64,000 bases of DNA. Source: Azorinus chamasolen. Its lineage: Eukaryota; Mollusca; Bivalvia; Cardiida; Solecurtidae. The DNA is taken from positions 63,279,423 to 63,343,422 of the forward strand of contig OY755237.1 of NCBI GenBank assembly GCA_963576725.1. Direction: 5' to 3'. Under the pieces are notes generated by a model, which saw only the letters and a program-made list of their open reading frames with translations, searched no databases and was not told the DNA's origin. The first letter of the stretch is position 1. The number at the start of each line of letters is the position of its first letter. Of the stretch, positions 32,465-42,875 are shown piece after piece. A program made the position numbers and the translations under genes.

Positions 32465-32737
32465 TTCCTCATATCAAGGCCTTTTCACGCATTTGCAAAC
32501 AGAGTAGACACAGATCAGACAGCTCCTATAGGAGCCATCTGATCAGGGTCTGCTCTATTTGCTTATGAAATTTGAAAGATCTGTTTCTTGACTTTCTAAA
32601 ATGGCTACAATGTTCCACCTTCAATATTATATTTTCATCAGAGCAGACACTGATAAGAAGACTCTTATAGAGCTGTCTGATCTGGGTTTACTTGTTTGCA
32701 AAGGCATGAAAAAGCGTTTGTATGGGGGAAAAGGTCA
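32465..32737. mobile_element. Two fused family 2a fragments
   Basis: 32465-32638: hairpin GATCAGACAGCTCCTATAGG and the AAATGGCTACAATG part. 32639-32737: CAGAGCAGACACTGATAAGA with apex ACTCTTATAGAGC and the reverse end. Confidence 0.75.
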
Positions 32738-32748
32738 AAGGTTAGAAA

Positions 32749-32880
32749 AACCCAATATCCCATCTACGCTGTGTGTAAATAAACCAATATCCCATCTACG
32801 CCATTTGTAAATAACCCAATATCCCATCTACACCGTTTGTAAATAACCCAATATCCCATCTACACCAATTGTTAATATAA
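32749..32880. repeat. 32-bp tandem repeat, four units
   Basis: Units of the form CCAATATCCCATCTACRCC...TTGTAAATAA, 90% or more alike. Confidence 0.9.
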
Positions 32881-32916
32881 GTTAGTCTGCACCTTTTTAC
32901 ACAATAGATATTCCCT

Positions 32917-33168
32917 TTAACCCATTCCATGTTCTATGGTTAAATTCAAACTTTCAATACCTACTGAATATTCATGGACAAAATAGGTATAATGAAATAT
33001 GGAAGGTGGAACATTGTAGCCTTTTAAGATTGCAAAGAAATAGATCTTTCAAATTCCATTAGCAAAAAGAGCAGACCCTGATCAGATGGCTCCTCTTGCA
33101 GTCGTCTGATCTGGGTCTTCTCTGCTTGCAACTGCACGAAAACACGTTTATAGGAAGGAAAGGGTTAA
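32917..33168. mobile_element. Family 2a MITE, reverse
   Basis: TTAACCCATTCCATGTTCTA to AAAGGGTTAA; apex degraded (GCTCCTCTTGCAGTC). Shares TTAA 33165-33168 with the next element. Confidence 0.85.
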
Positions 33169-33379
33169 CCTATTCCCTCAAATTGACGCCTTTTGAAGCC
33201 TCTATAAAAGTTACTTTTTGAAACATATTTGGTAATGAGCATTCACTCATTATTAAAGAGCAAATAGTCTATTTATCACAATGATTGCATAACGCGCATT
33301 CTAAAATGTACCTATTTACTGTAAATGCTCCTTTTTCATACATTCAATCAAAGAGGTTGGATATGGGGGAATGTTTTAA
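33165..33379. mobile_element. Family 1 MITE ending 11 bases from SON exon 11
   Basis: TTAACCTATTCCCTCAAATT to GGGGGAATGTTTTAA; hairpin decayed. Its edge is 11 bases downstream of the exon 11 donor. Confidence 0.8.
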
Positions 33380-33390
33380 AACTAACGTAC

Positions 33391-33459
33391 CTGAAAGATC
33401 TTTTACAACTTTCGCAGGGGCTGATGAACTTTTCTTTCCTTCACCCTCTGTCAAAAGAC
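33391..33459 (-). CDS. SON: SON exon 11: linker between G-patch and dsRBM
   Basis: 69 nt, acceptor TTTCTTTCTAG, donor TTTCAG|GTACG, phase 1 in and out. Codes for LLTEGEGKKSSSAPAKVVKD plus LS, matching the short link in vertebrate SON between the G-patch and KHPVSAL. Lys/Ser-rich, no domain of its own. Confidence 0.9.
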
Positions 33460-33554
33460 CTAGAAAGAAAAACAAATAAAACTATGATACAATTGTGTCC
33501 ATAGGACATGACTGCTCCCCTTCTGGTGACACTGTCTCTAAATCAAGCACTTCT

Positions 33555-33783
33555 TTAACCCTTTCCTCCATAAATACACCTTTCTACGCCTCTGTAAAAA
33601 TCACTTATTGAAACCATTGTGATAAATAGAGCATTTGCTCCCAAGGACCAAATGCTATATTTATCACAATAGTTTCTGAACAACAAAATTCTAAAATTGT
33701 CCTTTTCTCTAGTTAATGCTCCTTTTTGGTACATTTATTCAAAGTGGTTGGATCTAAAAATAGCCTATGAGGGAATGGGTTAA
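33555..33783. mobile_element. Family 1 MITE, complete
   Basis: TTAACCCTTTCCTCCATAAA to GGGAATGGGTTAA; apex GCTCCCAAGGACC. Confidence 0.88.
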
Positions 33784-33789
33784 AGGAAA

Positions 33790-34610
33790 ATGTTACAAAG
33801 TCCCGTAACTTTGGCCAAAAATAGCCATAGAAAAATTTACTTCTTCTGACCATCTTCACAACAAAGTTGTTTATCTGTGAAAGTTTGAACAAATCCTGCC
33901 AGTGTTTTATGAGTTGGACACACAACACATTTCACTATATGTTTTATAATGAAAAAAAGTCCTGTAACTTAGTAAGAATAGTTGCAGCAAAAACTTCTTC
34001 TGCACTGCCATCTTAACATCGAGTTTTCTCATCTGTGAAAGTTTAAAATAAATCCTCACAATGGAGTATGAGAAGCGGGGCACACAGATTTCTTCACAGA
34101 ATATTTTATAGTGAAGAAAATTACAAAGTCCAACAATACCAGGGAAACACTAGAGGTTTTTGGTCACAAAAACAGTCTCAATCTAATGGCATGAGCAATA
34201 TAGGAGTTATTGTCGGACGACAAAGTGTGCAAAAAATGTACAAGGGGCAATAATTCCGATATTAGTGAAGCCAGAGTCATGGACCTTGTGCATGACACTT
34301 CCTCTAATCATGCTCTTTCCATGTATGAAGTTTAAGTCCAATGGCATGAGTCATATAGGATAATCGTCCGGACAAAAAAGTGTGCCAAAAATGTACAAAA
34401 GGCAATAACTCCAATATTAGTGAGGCCAGAGTTATGGACCTTGTGCATGAAACTCCCTCTCATACTCCCTCTCATTATGCTCTTTCCTATATAAAGTTTA
34501 ACCAACTGGCCTCAGGCAAATAGAAGTTACGTCTGGACAAAAAAGTGTGAAGGGACAGACAGATGGACGGACAAACAACTCTCACAAAACCAATATGTCT
34601 TCCCACTATA
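33790..34610 (+). repeat. Dispersed repeat with diverged tandem core
   Basis: Units carry AAAGTCC(C/T)GTAACTT and CATCTGTGAAAGTTT, then GGCAATAACTCCAATATTAG and CATGAAACTCCCTCT twice; ends in GGACAGACAGATGGACGG. No coding. Confidence 0.6.
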
Positions 34611-34617
34611 ATATGAT

Positions 34618-34653
<36 letters not shown>
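34618..34653. repeat. Poly-G tract, 36 bases
   Basis: Longest homopolymer in the window; lies in the 10th SON intron, where the minus-strand transcript would carry C36. Confidence 0.95.
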
Positions 34654-34655
<2 letters not shown>

Positions 34656-34734
34656 ATAATAGTCAAAGAACAAATCCCAATTTTTACAACTACCTTCACA
34701 TCAAGGTTGTTCATCTATGAAAGTTATCCTCTAT

Positions 34735-34860
34735 TTTCTATAAAATTCCACAAGCAAACCAAGTAGACCCTGATTAGTTGGCTTCTTCAAGAGTCGTCTG
34801 ATCTCAGTCTGCTCTGTTTGCAAATGCCTGAAAAGGTGTTTGTTTGATAGAAAAGGTTAA
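34735..34860. mobile_element. Family 2a MITE fragment, reverse
   Basis: AAGCAAACCAAGTAGACCCT arm, apex CTTCTTCAAGAG, GTCTGCTCTGTTTGCAAATG, ends AAAAGGTTAA. Confidence 0.7.
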
Positions 34861-35127
34861 AGGGGAGATGTTGTCTAAAAATTCCCGACAACAAGCAATG
34901 CAAGACTGATAATAGCTAATCTCACCAGGTGAGCAATTATTACATTTTTTTGGTAATTGAACTCTTTCTTTCAAATAGTGTTACTCATTAAACACTTTGA
35001 ACCAATTTTTGACAGCCATTACTCAGTCTCTCAATGAGGATCACAACTGTTTGATACTTATCAGAGGTATTGTTTCATAGACAGAAATGGAAAAGAAAAC
35101 CTTGAATTGTTGCAGAAAATATTTTGT

Positions 35128-35335
35128 TTAACCTATTCCCTCATATTGACGCATTTGGTGCCCTTTTTAAACCATTGTGATAGAGAGCATTTGTTCCATA
35201 GGAGCAAATGCTCTATTTATCACAATGATTTCAAAACTACACAATTCCAAGAGTTTCCTTTAATAGAAAATGCTCTTTTCAGTACATTTACTCAAAGAGG
35301 CTGGGTCTAAAAAAGGCCTATGAGGGAATTGGTAA
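35128..35335. mobile_element. Family 1 MITE ending 21 bases from SON exon 10
   Basis: TTAACCTATTCCCTCATATT to GAGGGAATTGGTAA; apex GTTCCATAGGAGC. Sits immediately inside the intron past the exon 10 donor. Confidence 0.87.
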
Positions 35336-35356
35336 ATGTCCAAGAGTTGAAGTTAC

Positions 35357-35504
35357 CTCTCCTATCAATCTTGAAATCTAACATAATTGGCTCCCTATTG
35401 CCCTCATTATTCTTTCCGAGTCCCTCGCCATGTTTCCAACCCATCTTCTTTAACAGGAACATGCCAATCCCTCCACTGACTGGGGCCGCGTTCGTGAACA
35501 CATC
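35357..35504 (-). CDS. SON: SON exon 10: G-patch
   Basis: 148 nt, phase 0 in, phase 1 out; acceptor TTGTTCAG, donor AGAG|GTAACT. Carries GGIGMFLLKKMGWKHGEGLG and KNNEGNREPIMLDFK, a full G-patch; the Gly and aromatic residues (G-W, G-x-G-L-G) that contact DEAH helicases in this family are all kept. Intact and the best single identifier of the gene. Confidence 0.96.
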
Positions 35505-35570
35505 CTGAACAACACGGGTACAAAACAGAACAAGGGTAAGAACAAGCTCCTCACTGCTTTACATAAGCCT

Positions 35571-35819
35571 TTAACCCTTTACTCCATAAATATGCCTTTC
35601 CATGCCTATGCAAACAGAGTAGACCCGAATCAGATGGCTCCTGTAGGAGCCATCTTATCAGGGTCTGCTCTGTTTGGTTATGATATAATATAGATATGAC
35701 TACAGTTTCTGCCATAGCCACAATTTCCTTTGTCCATGTGCTATTATAACAATTATAATCTAATATATATTCATGAGGTCATTATTTCTTACATGGTTAT
35801 TCATATAGTAAAGGTTTAA
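35571..35819. mobile_element. Family 2b MITE, complete
   Basis: TTAACCCTTTACTCCATAAA to AAAGGTTTAA; apex GCTCCTGTAGGAGC. Abuts the next copy in opposite orientation. Confidence 0.9.
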
Positions 35820-36070
35820 CTCTTTACCTGATGAATATTCATGTAAGAAATAATGACATCATGAAGGTGTATCAGCTGAATTTCAATAATGGAATATAAA
35901 CACAGGATTTATTGGTAATGGCAGAAAGTGTAGAACCAAATATATACATGTACATGTTCATAGGCAAACAGAGCAGGCCCTGATCAAATGACTCTGCAGT
36001 AGCCATCTGATCTGGGTCTATTCTGTTATCAAAAGCATTGAAATGCATTTCTATGAGGTACAGGGTTCAT
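35816..36070. mobile_element. Family 2b MITE, reverse
   Basis: TTAACTCTTTACCTGATGAA with GAATATTCATGTAAGAAATA; apex decayed (ACTCTGCAGTAGCC); ends TACAGGGTTCA. Confidence 0.85.
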
Positions 36071-36299
36071 TTGGCATGGTCAATATTTGGCAGATTTAAA
36101 AACAAATTTACTGACAGAACTTTAATTTCACTGTCTTCACTGCCCTGTACGGAGTAGTGTCAAATCACCATTGATAATCCTAAATACTCTGCTAGACAAA
36201 TTAGGGCAAATATAGTTCAGACCCAGATAATACTGCTCCTGAAGAAGACGATTGGTATAAGTCTCCTATTTTTACTATTCTGTCATTTTCATTTATATT

Positions 36300-36546
36300 T
36301 AATTCTTCTCTTTACTCCATGAATATTCAGGTAAGAAACATAATGAATATTAATTAGATTAATTTTTATAATAGAACATGGATATAGGAATTATTGGCGA
36401 TGTCAGTAGCTGTAGAATTAAATCCATATAATATTATAAGCAAACAGAGCAGACCCTGATCAGATGGCCCCTACAGGAGCCGTCTAATCTGGATCCCCTC
36501 TGTTTGCAAATGTGTAGAATGGCATCTTTATTGAGTAAATGCTTAA
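36300..36546. mobile_element. Family 2b MITE, reverse
   Basis: CTTTACTCCATGAATATTCA; apex GCCCCTACAGGAGC; ends AAATGCTTAA. Confidence 0.85.
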
Positions 36547-36635
36547 TAAAATGCAGAATATTTTAAAGTAAATAGGGTATACTTGAATGAAGGTGAAAAG
36601 CCTGACTCTGGATTATGTTAACAGTAGAGTCTGTT

Positions 36636-36869
36636 ATAACCCTTTACTCCATAAATATGGCTTTTTATGCCTTTGCAAACAGAGTAAACCCACATCAGAC
36701 AGCTCCCATAGGAGCTCTGTTTGCTTATGGAATTGTATAGATCTGAATCTCTAGTTTCTGTTATGCAATGCTTTATGTTCATAATATGCCATTATAAATA
36801 ATTAATAATCTAATTGATATTCATGATGTCATCATTTCTTACATAAATGTTCATGGAGTAAAGGGTTAA
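36636..36869. mobile_element. Family 2b MITE, one arm shortened
   Basis: TATAACCCTTTACTCCATAA to AAAGGGTTAA; after GCTCCCATAGGAGC the right arm jumps to TCTGTTTGCTTATGG. Confidence 0.85.
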
Positions 36870-36892
36870 AAGCAGTTACCAAAATGTGTTCT

Positions 36893-37010
36893 AAGTTCTA
36901 ACTATGGGTCTGTAAGGCAAGTGGCAGCTTAATACACATCAAAAGCATGTGGTTGCTTAAGGTGGCATTAAGCAACCACCAGCTTTTTAAAACTCCTACG
37001 TTCTACTAGA
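36893..37010. mobile_element. Family 5 remnant
   Basis: GCAAGTGGCAGCTTAATACA and GGCATTAAGCAACCACCAGC arms; apex and ends lost. Confidence 0.55.
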
Positions 37011-37017
37011 AATATCA

Positions 37018-37345
37018 CTAAAGGTGATGGAATACCCCTGCACAGCAGCCATGATCGCAAATCCAAATACATGTACCCATTTTTCAAGCCAAAATGACAA
37101 GAAAATACTCAAACGGAGATAATTCTGCAATGCTTAGCGGTAAACAGGTTAAAAATACATTTTGCACATCTACTATTCCTGGTTATTACATGTATGTATA
37201 CCAAATATAAAGTCAATAACTTAAGGATAATTTCGCTACCCCAGTCACCTACGTTCAAATGCCAATGGACAGACGGACCAACCCCCGACCACCAGACAGG
37301 GAGATTCCATTATAACCCCTCAAACAAGTTTGCAGGAGTATAATA
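37018..37345 (+). repeat. Dispersed repeat, no core array
   Basis: Contains GCCAAAATGACAAGAAAATA, CAGACGGACCAACCCCCGAC and CAAACAAGTTTGCAGGAGTA, the last like the end of the 29880-31490 repeat (GTCATTTGCAGGGGTATA). Confidence 0.45.
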
Positions 37346-37555
37346 TAGTAAAACCTCCCTATAACGACCACAAATTTACATCAAGTATTTAATTTTGTGT
37401 TAAAAAGCAGGTGGATGCTTAAAGCAAAGTGAAAGTAAAACTGAACGCTCCTATAGGAGCGTTCTGTTTTACTTTTACCTTGCTTTAAGCAACCACCTGC
37501 CCAAAATATCATCTAATTAAAACAATTTGGTGGTCGTTATAGAGAGGTTTTACTG
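37346..37555. mobile_element. Family 5 MITE, CTATAACG subtype
   Basis: TAGTAAAACCTCCCTATAAC to its complement, TA on the right. Perfect centre GAACGCTCCTATAGGAGCGT. Confidence 0.9.
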
Positions 37556-37647
37556 TACATGAATGGCCACTTAGGACAGGTTCTATTGTAGTCCATATAA
37601 ACAAAACTGTTAGTAAAGTCAAATTAAAACTACCATTTATACAAGTA

Positions 37648-37851
37648 CAGTAAAACCTCTCTACAACGACCACTAAGTTGTGTTAATTAGTTGGTATTTT
37701 GGGCAGGTGGTTGCTTAAAGAAAGGTGAAAGTAAAACAGAACGCTCCTATTGGAGCGTTCTGTTTTACTTTCACCTTGCTTTAAGCAGCCACCTGCATTT
37801 AATACAAAATACTTCAGGTAATTTAGTGGTCATTATAGAGAGGTTTTACTG
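37648..37851. mobile_element. Family 5 MITE, complete
   Basis: CAGTAAAACCTCTCTACAAC ends; apex GCTCCTATTGGAGC; TA at the left flank. Confidence 0.92.
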
Positions 37852-37886
37852 TTTATTAATATTCAAGTACATGTATGATGCATCTA

Positions 37887-38080
37887 CAGTAAAAACGCTC
37901 GAAACCAGAATTCTAGTAGAGAAGAATTTAGATACTTTTAGACAAGTGGATGCTTAAAGCAGGATGAAAGTCATGCAGAGAGTAGCTCTCTGCATGACTT
38001 CACCCTGCATTAAGCTGCCACCTGTCTCCAAGATCGATATTTATACAAAATTAAAAGTCCAGTTTAGAGAGGTATTACGG
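37887..38080. mobile_element. Family 5 MITE, GAATTCTAG subtype
   Basis: CAGTAAAAACGCTCGAAACC left end, GAGAGGTATTACGG right end; apex reduced to GAGAGTAGCTCTC. Confidence 0.8.
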
Positions 38081-38343
38081 TATTCAAAACTTCATGTACA
38101 CAAATAACACAATTTCACGTAGATTCTATTCAGGCGATACTAAAAGTATCACCATATATGAGACCTACTTTACAGAATCAAATATTTGTACAATGCAAAA
38201 CGTGTTGACCCAGATCAGCTACTAGGTCAGAAACACAGCAGCTGGTCTAGATCTCAACATTCACTCATTAGTAGCTATAGTGTAGATCCTGATCATGCAT
38301 TGCATATCAAACCAAATGTATGAATCAATCTGGTTCTACACTA

Positions 38344-38593
38344 TTCACCCTTCTCTTGCTGAATTTTAAAATACATTTCTCCTTCTTTACCCATGCCCTG
38401 TTGTATAATTACATATATCTTCACTGTGTACAAGTATTTCGCTGTGCAATCACTGCTGTTGAGTGCATTGGTTGCACAATCAACTTGTAAATAGTGCAGA
38501 CCCTGATGAGACAGCTCCTGCAGGAGCTGTCTCATCTGGGTCTTCACTATTTACAGGTAGGTATATTGACGTGAATAGCAAGCGAAGGGTTAA
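38344..38593. mobile_element. Family 4 MITE, complete copy 3
   Basis: TTCACCCTTCTCTTGCTGAA to AGCGAAGGGTTAA; apex GCTCCTGCAGGAGC. Same orientation as the copy at 7923. Confidence 0.9.
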
Positions 38594-38842
38594 CAATGCA
38601 TCGTTATGTATCAAGGGTGGTTTGCAATGTGGGGCCAATAGCTCAGAGTGTAGAATGTATAATGAGGTCTGGGTAGCCATTAATGGTAACCATTTTATAA
38701 AAGGGTATTTCATTTCTTTTTTCCATTACTACAACCTTTGGTTTAGGGAATGTTAATTCTAATAACAATGTATGCAACCTTCCATTTTATGATTTAGGGA
38801 ATGTTAATTCAAATAACAATGAACCGGTATGTAACATTTCAT

Positions 38843-39092
38843 TTAACCCTTTCCCTGTTCTATATTTAGACCAAATTTCAACACCTACTTAATATTCATT
38901 AACAAAATAGTTATAAAGAAATATGGAAGGTGGAACATAGTAGACATTTTAGAAAGTAAAGAAACAGATCTATCAAATTTTATTAGCAAACAGAGCAGAC
39001 CCTGATCAGACGGCTCCTCTAGGAGCCGTCTGATCTGGGTCTACTCTGTTTGCAAATGCGTGAAAACACGTTTATATGAGGGAAAGGGTTAA
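38843..39092. mobile_element. Family 2a MITE, complete, reverse
   Basis: TTAACCCTTTCCCTGTTCTA to GGAAAGGGTTAA; apex GCTCCTCTAGGAGC, arms paired for about 34 bases with the fixed T/A mismatch. Confidence 0.92.
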
Positions 39093-39324
39093 GGAATGTT
39101 AATTCAAACAACAATCTATGTAATCTTCCATTTAGCAAATTTTCAAATAATGTCAGAACAGAGAAATGCATGATCAATTACTGTAAAGTATGTTTCTTGG
39201 GCAAATATACTATGCTTTAAGACTACTGTACACTACCAGAAAATAGTTCCCATGGTTACTAGTGAACTCAACCCTGATTTCTTGAAGGCATTTAACAATT
39301 TATATGTGGGAAACAAATGTATGT

Positions 39325-39435
39325 CATTTGCAAATAGTGTAAACATAGATCAGAGGGCTCCTATTATCATGTAGGAGCCCTTTGATCAGGGTCTGGACTG
39401 TTTGCCATAATAACATTACTCTTTAAGGAAAACTT
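39325..39435. mobile_element. Family 3 hairpin, ends decayed
   Basis: TTTGCAAATAGTGTAAACAT...GGACTGTTTGCCATAATAAC; apex enlarged to CTCCTATTATCATGTAGGAG. Confidence 0.7.
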
Positions 39436-39452
39436 TTGTTTGACTGGTTTGC

Positions 39453-39610
39453 TTAACCCTTTACTCCATAAATACGCTATACTATGCCTTTGCAATCAGA
39501 GTAGATCAAGTTTTGGCGGTTCCTATAGGAGCCATCTGATCATGGTCTGCTCTGTTTGCTTCTCAAATTACATGTATATAGATATATGTAACAATTGAAT
39601 TAAGGGTTAA
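39453..39610. mobile_element. Family 2b MITE, shortened
   Basis: TTAACCCTTTACTCCATAAA, hairpin with apex GTTCCTATAGGAGC, then an early jump to AATTAAGGGTTAA. Confidence 0.85.
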
Positions 39611-39667
39611 AAATATTCATTAGTGGAGGAATGAAATATAACTCAGTATACAAATGTTAATCAAATA

Positions 39668-39877
39668 CAGTAAAACCTCTCTATAACGACCACTAAATTG
39701 TGTTAATTACATGTAGTTGGTATTTTGCGAAGGTGGTTGCTTAAAGCAAGGTGAAAGTAAAACAGAATGCTCCTAAAGGAGCGTTCTGTTTTACTTTCAC
39801 CTTGCTTTAAGCATCCACCTGCCTTTAACACAAAATACTTGATGTAATTTAGAGGTCGTTATAGAGAGGTTTTACTG
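39668..39877. mobile_element. Family 5 MITE, complete
   Basis: CAGTAAAACCTCTCTATAAC both ends, flanked TA/TA; apex GCTCCTAAAGGAGC. Confidence 0.93.
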
Positions 39878-39879
39878 TA

Positions 39880-41310
39880 TGATATTACTGTATCTGAATA
39901 TCAAGATGAAAAGGAACACCCCCACCCAACCCATAATTTATTCATGAATGTGAATTTATACAAGTAATTTTAGAGGGGACTATAAAAAGTTACGATTGGA
40001 CTGAGTAATCCTGCAGTTGAAAGTACTCCTATTCACACATGGAGGGTGATTAGGAGAAGCACAACTATCCCAGCCAAGTGCCAAATCGGTATCCCCATTC
40101 ACATCTGTCTCTGGCTAAACTGCACATGGTGCAACTATTTGCAAAACTTTGGTTTTTCTTTCTGTTTAGAAGCATTATGCATGTTAAAAGTAAATATTAA
40201 AATTTGTTTGTTAATATATCAAAAAGTACATTTTTTTCCTTGAAACCATTTCAATGCCTTTCTAATGCTTACAACCAATGCACCTACATGTACATGTATA
40301 GATAAACCAACAAAATCACATCATGTCACCACGACATAACTCATGCCTGCGACAGAGGTGAATGTTATTATGTCAATTGATTTTAAAGTTATGAGAACAG
40401 TGCCAAATTAATTTGCTGAGTTTTACAAACCCATGGAGAGGGAATATTTGGTGTCCAAATACTTGCAGTAATTAAAGATGTATTATGCGCATTTTTCGTA
40501 TTAACCAATCAACACCAGAAGCTGTACACGTATACATACAATGAAAATAATGCTTACAACCCATTTTCTGACAAGAAAGATTTGTTCAGCTAAATATTAT
40601 CGCTATCCGAATATTGCTAAATTCTTTAAAAGGAGCCTCCTTTTTTTAAAACGGAGGTTTTTGTACGGAAACCAGTGGACATCTTCAGCCAAGTTCAGAA
40701 TGACTCCGATTCTATTTCAGAACAACGCTTTGAATATTTTAGGTTGTTATCACATGTACAATGGCTGCCACCGGTTTTTGGCCAACATATACATAGAATG
40801 ATTATTTCCGGTATGTAAATTTGAATCTTACAACAGATCCCGGCCAATGGCGAACGCTGTTCCATTGGTTTCCGTAGCAATCCATTTTTCTAATTTTTTC
40901 GACACAAACAACCATTTACCAGCGACGCTGTTTAGTGTCAAATAAGTGTTAAGGTACATAGATTCCGATTCTGAAGTCAGTTTGAAACGCAAAATTTGCG
41001 GAAAATTGCGCAGCATACATCTTTAAGGTAAATGTCTTAATGCCCATCTTCCACAGATGACTACTATGTCATTTTTCTTGATGATGTCAAGACAAGTCAT
41101 TTCATTCATTTTCTACACATTTTCAAACCTGTTTCCCATCAACAGGCCACTTACCACATCACTTATTCACTTATTCAGACCAAGAGTCTAGAGCGAACAA
41201 GTGAGCTAGTCTGTCAATCTGCTGTGCACTACACCTCTCTCAGAGATATTTCATCCATATGTGAAAGCTTAAACATCTGAAAATGGTTTCATATTTCTCC
41301 CTCATCATAG
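39880..41310. other. SON intron 9 interior, nothing recognised
   Basis: About 1.4 kb without MITEs. Short frames only, none with splice sites and a match to SON. An imperfect AGGAGCCTCC...GGAGG inverted stretch is at 40631-40664. Confidence 0.35.
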
Positions 41311-41312
41311 CT

Positions 41313-41602
41313 TTAACCCGTAGCCTGCCACATAAATTTTTTAAACACTCTGCCCTCTTTGAATATTAATTAGGCAAATCTTTACAGAAATGTACAGGAT
41401 ATGTTGAAATGACTTTCCAAGACAAAAGCATAGATCATGCAGGCATGAATTTTCCATGGCAAACAGTGCATATCCAGATGAGAGAGCTCTTATAGGAGCT
41501 CTCTCATCTGTGTCTACACAGTTTGCTCTTATAGGAGCTCTCTCATCTGTGTCTACACAGTTTGCAAATGAAACTAGCCGAGACTGGCGGGCTATGGGTT
41601 AA
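41313..41602. mobile_element. Family 8 MITE, TTAA-flanked
   Basis: TTAACCCGTAGCCTGCCA to GGCGGGCTATGGGTTAA. Inner hairpin AGATGAGAGAGCTCTTATAG / TATAGGAGCTCTCTCATCT. The right arm (GCTCTTATAGGAGCTCTCTC...CACAGTTT) is present twice in tandem, 41 bp apart. Confidence 0.85.
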
Positions 41603-41976
41603 CCTTAAGCATGCCGACAAAACCTGTGTGTCAACAAAAACTGCCGTAAATGTCTACTTTATGCAGAAAAAAGGCAATACGCAAAGCTTCGTCAGAAGCA
41701 TTTTGCATTACATGTACTTTCATCCTGCATTATGCAACCACGGGTCCAAACCCAAATCTTGATAATCACAACCTGATCGGATCTAGATGACATGCGGAGT
41801 AGCTCCACATCTCCACAGGATCCAAGCTATTTGACTCTAGGTCAGTAGTTCCTCAAAAGCTTGAAAGTTTGTTTAATTTGCAGCTTATCATAGTTTGTGA
41901 AAGCATCATTTTTTATAACAGGACGAGGGTAATGAAGCTCCAATCAGAATTATTTTGAGTCTACAGTCATTTACAG

Positions 41977-42162
41977 GAAAACTCCTCTTAACCAGACGTT
42001 AATTTTGGTATAAATATTGGTCTTGGTGAAAGGTGCATTAGAAAGGTGAAAGTCATGCAGAAAGCTCCTCTACACGACTTTCACCCTGCATTAAGGAGCC
42101 ACCTGCCTAAAAGAGTCTAAATTTATTCTCTACTAGAATTCCGGTTTAGAGGGAGGTTGCTG
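41977..42162. mobile_element. Family 5 MITE, decayed
   Basis: AAGGTGAAAGTCATGCAGAA / ACGACTTTCACCCTGCATTA arms, part of the right apex lost; right end TAGAGGGAGGTTGCTG. Confidence 0.7.
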
Positions 42163-42335
42163 TATTTACTCCAAAAGTAATTTAAGTCTCAAAAAAAAGA
42201 TTGGGTCCAGCTAATAGAAGATAGGGTTTCTCAAACTACTTGTAATTTGGAAATCAGTATTCTAAAGATTAATAAAAAAGAGGTGTCAGTCATACCCGGT
42301 ATTTGCTAAATTTAAACGGGCAAGAAACCTATATA

Positions 42336-42450
42336 ACCCTTTAAATGCAGGAAACAAGTGCACTGTCATTTGAAAACAATGTAGCCCCAGATCAGTGGGC
42401 TCCAAGAGAAGCTCTCTGATAATGTTCTGCACTGTTTGTCATACATCATC
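42336..42450. mobile_element. Family 3 MITE, partial
   Basis: AACCCTTTAAATGCAGGAAA; AATGTAGCCCCAGATCAGTG; apex GCTCCAAGAGAAGC. Confidence 0.65.
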
Positions 42451-42470
42451 CTCTTGCAAATTCTTGCTTA

Positions 42471-42713
42471 TCTTATATATAAGCGTGTTTTCATGCATCT
42501 GTAAACACAGTAGACCCAGATCAGACGGCTCCTATAGGAGCCGTCTGATCAGGGTCTGCTCTGTTTGCTAAAAGAATTTGATAGATCTGTTTCTTTACTG
42601 TCTAAAATGGCTATTATGTTCCACCTTCCATTTTTCGTTGTAACTGTTTTTTCCATGAATATTCAGTAGGTAATGAAATTTGGAATAAACATAGAACAGG
42701 GAGAGGGTTCAGG
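42471..42713. mobile_element. Family 2a MITE
   Basis: Left TTAA lost. Hairpin GATCAGACGGCTCCTATAGG is perfect across the apex; ends GAACAGGGAGAGGGTT. Confidence 0.88.
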
Positions 42714-42739
42714 AAAGCTTTTGAGAAGCTACTGATCGG

Positions 42740-42865
42740 GTCTCAAACAACCTGGATCGTAGTGAGACATAGAGTTACTCAGTGTCTCATTTGAATCTAA
42801 GCTGTTTGCAAAGAAAAGTTGGTTCCGGCGTGAAAAGACCAGGGTTCAGACAAATAAAATCTTGA
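42740..42865. repeat. Family 6-like GATC/GAGAC palindrome
   Basis: CCTGGATCGTAGTGAGACAT and GTGTCTCATTTGAATCTAAG form imperfect arms. Others of this family are at 43960-44030, 57717-57803 and 62700-62766. Confidence 0.5.
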
Positions 42866-42875
42866 ATTTTCACTA

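Noticed and set aside
39880..41310. Missing SON exon in the 11-kb intron
   Set aside because: Exons 9 and 10 join in phase and continue a conserved vertebrate block without a gap; no frame here has splice sites plus similarity.
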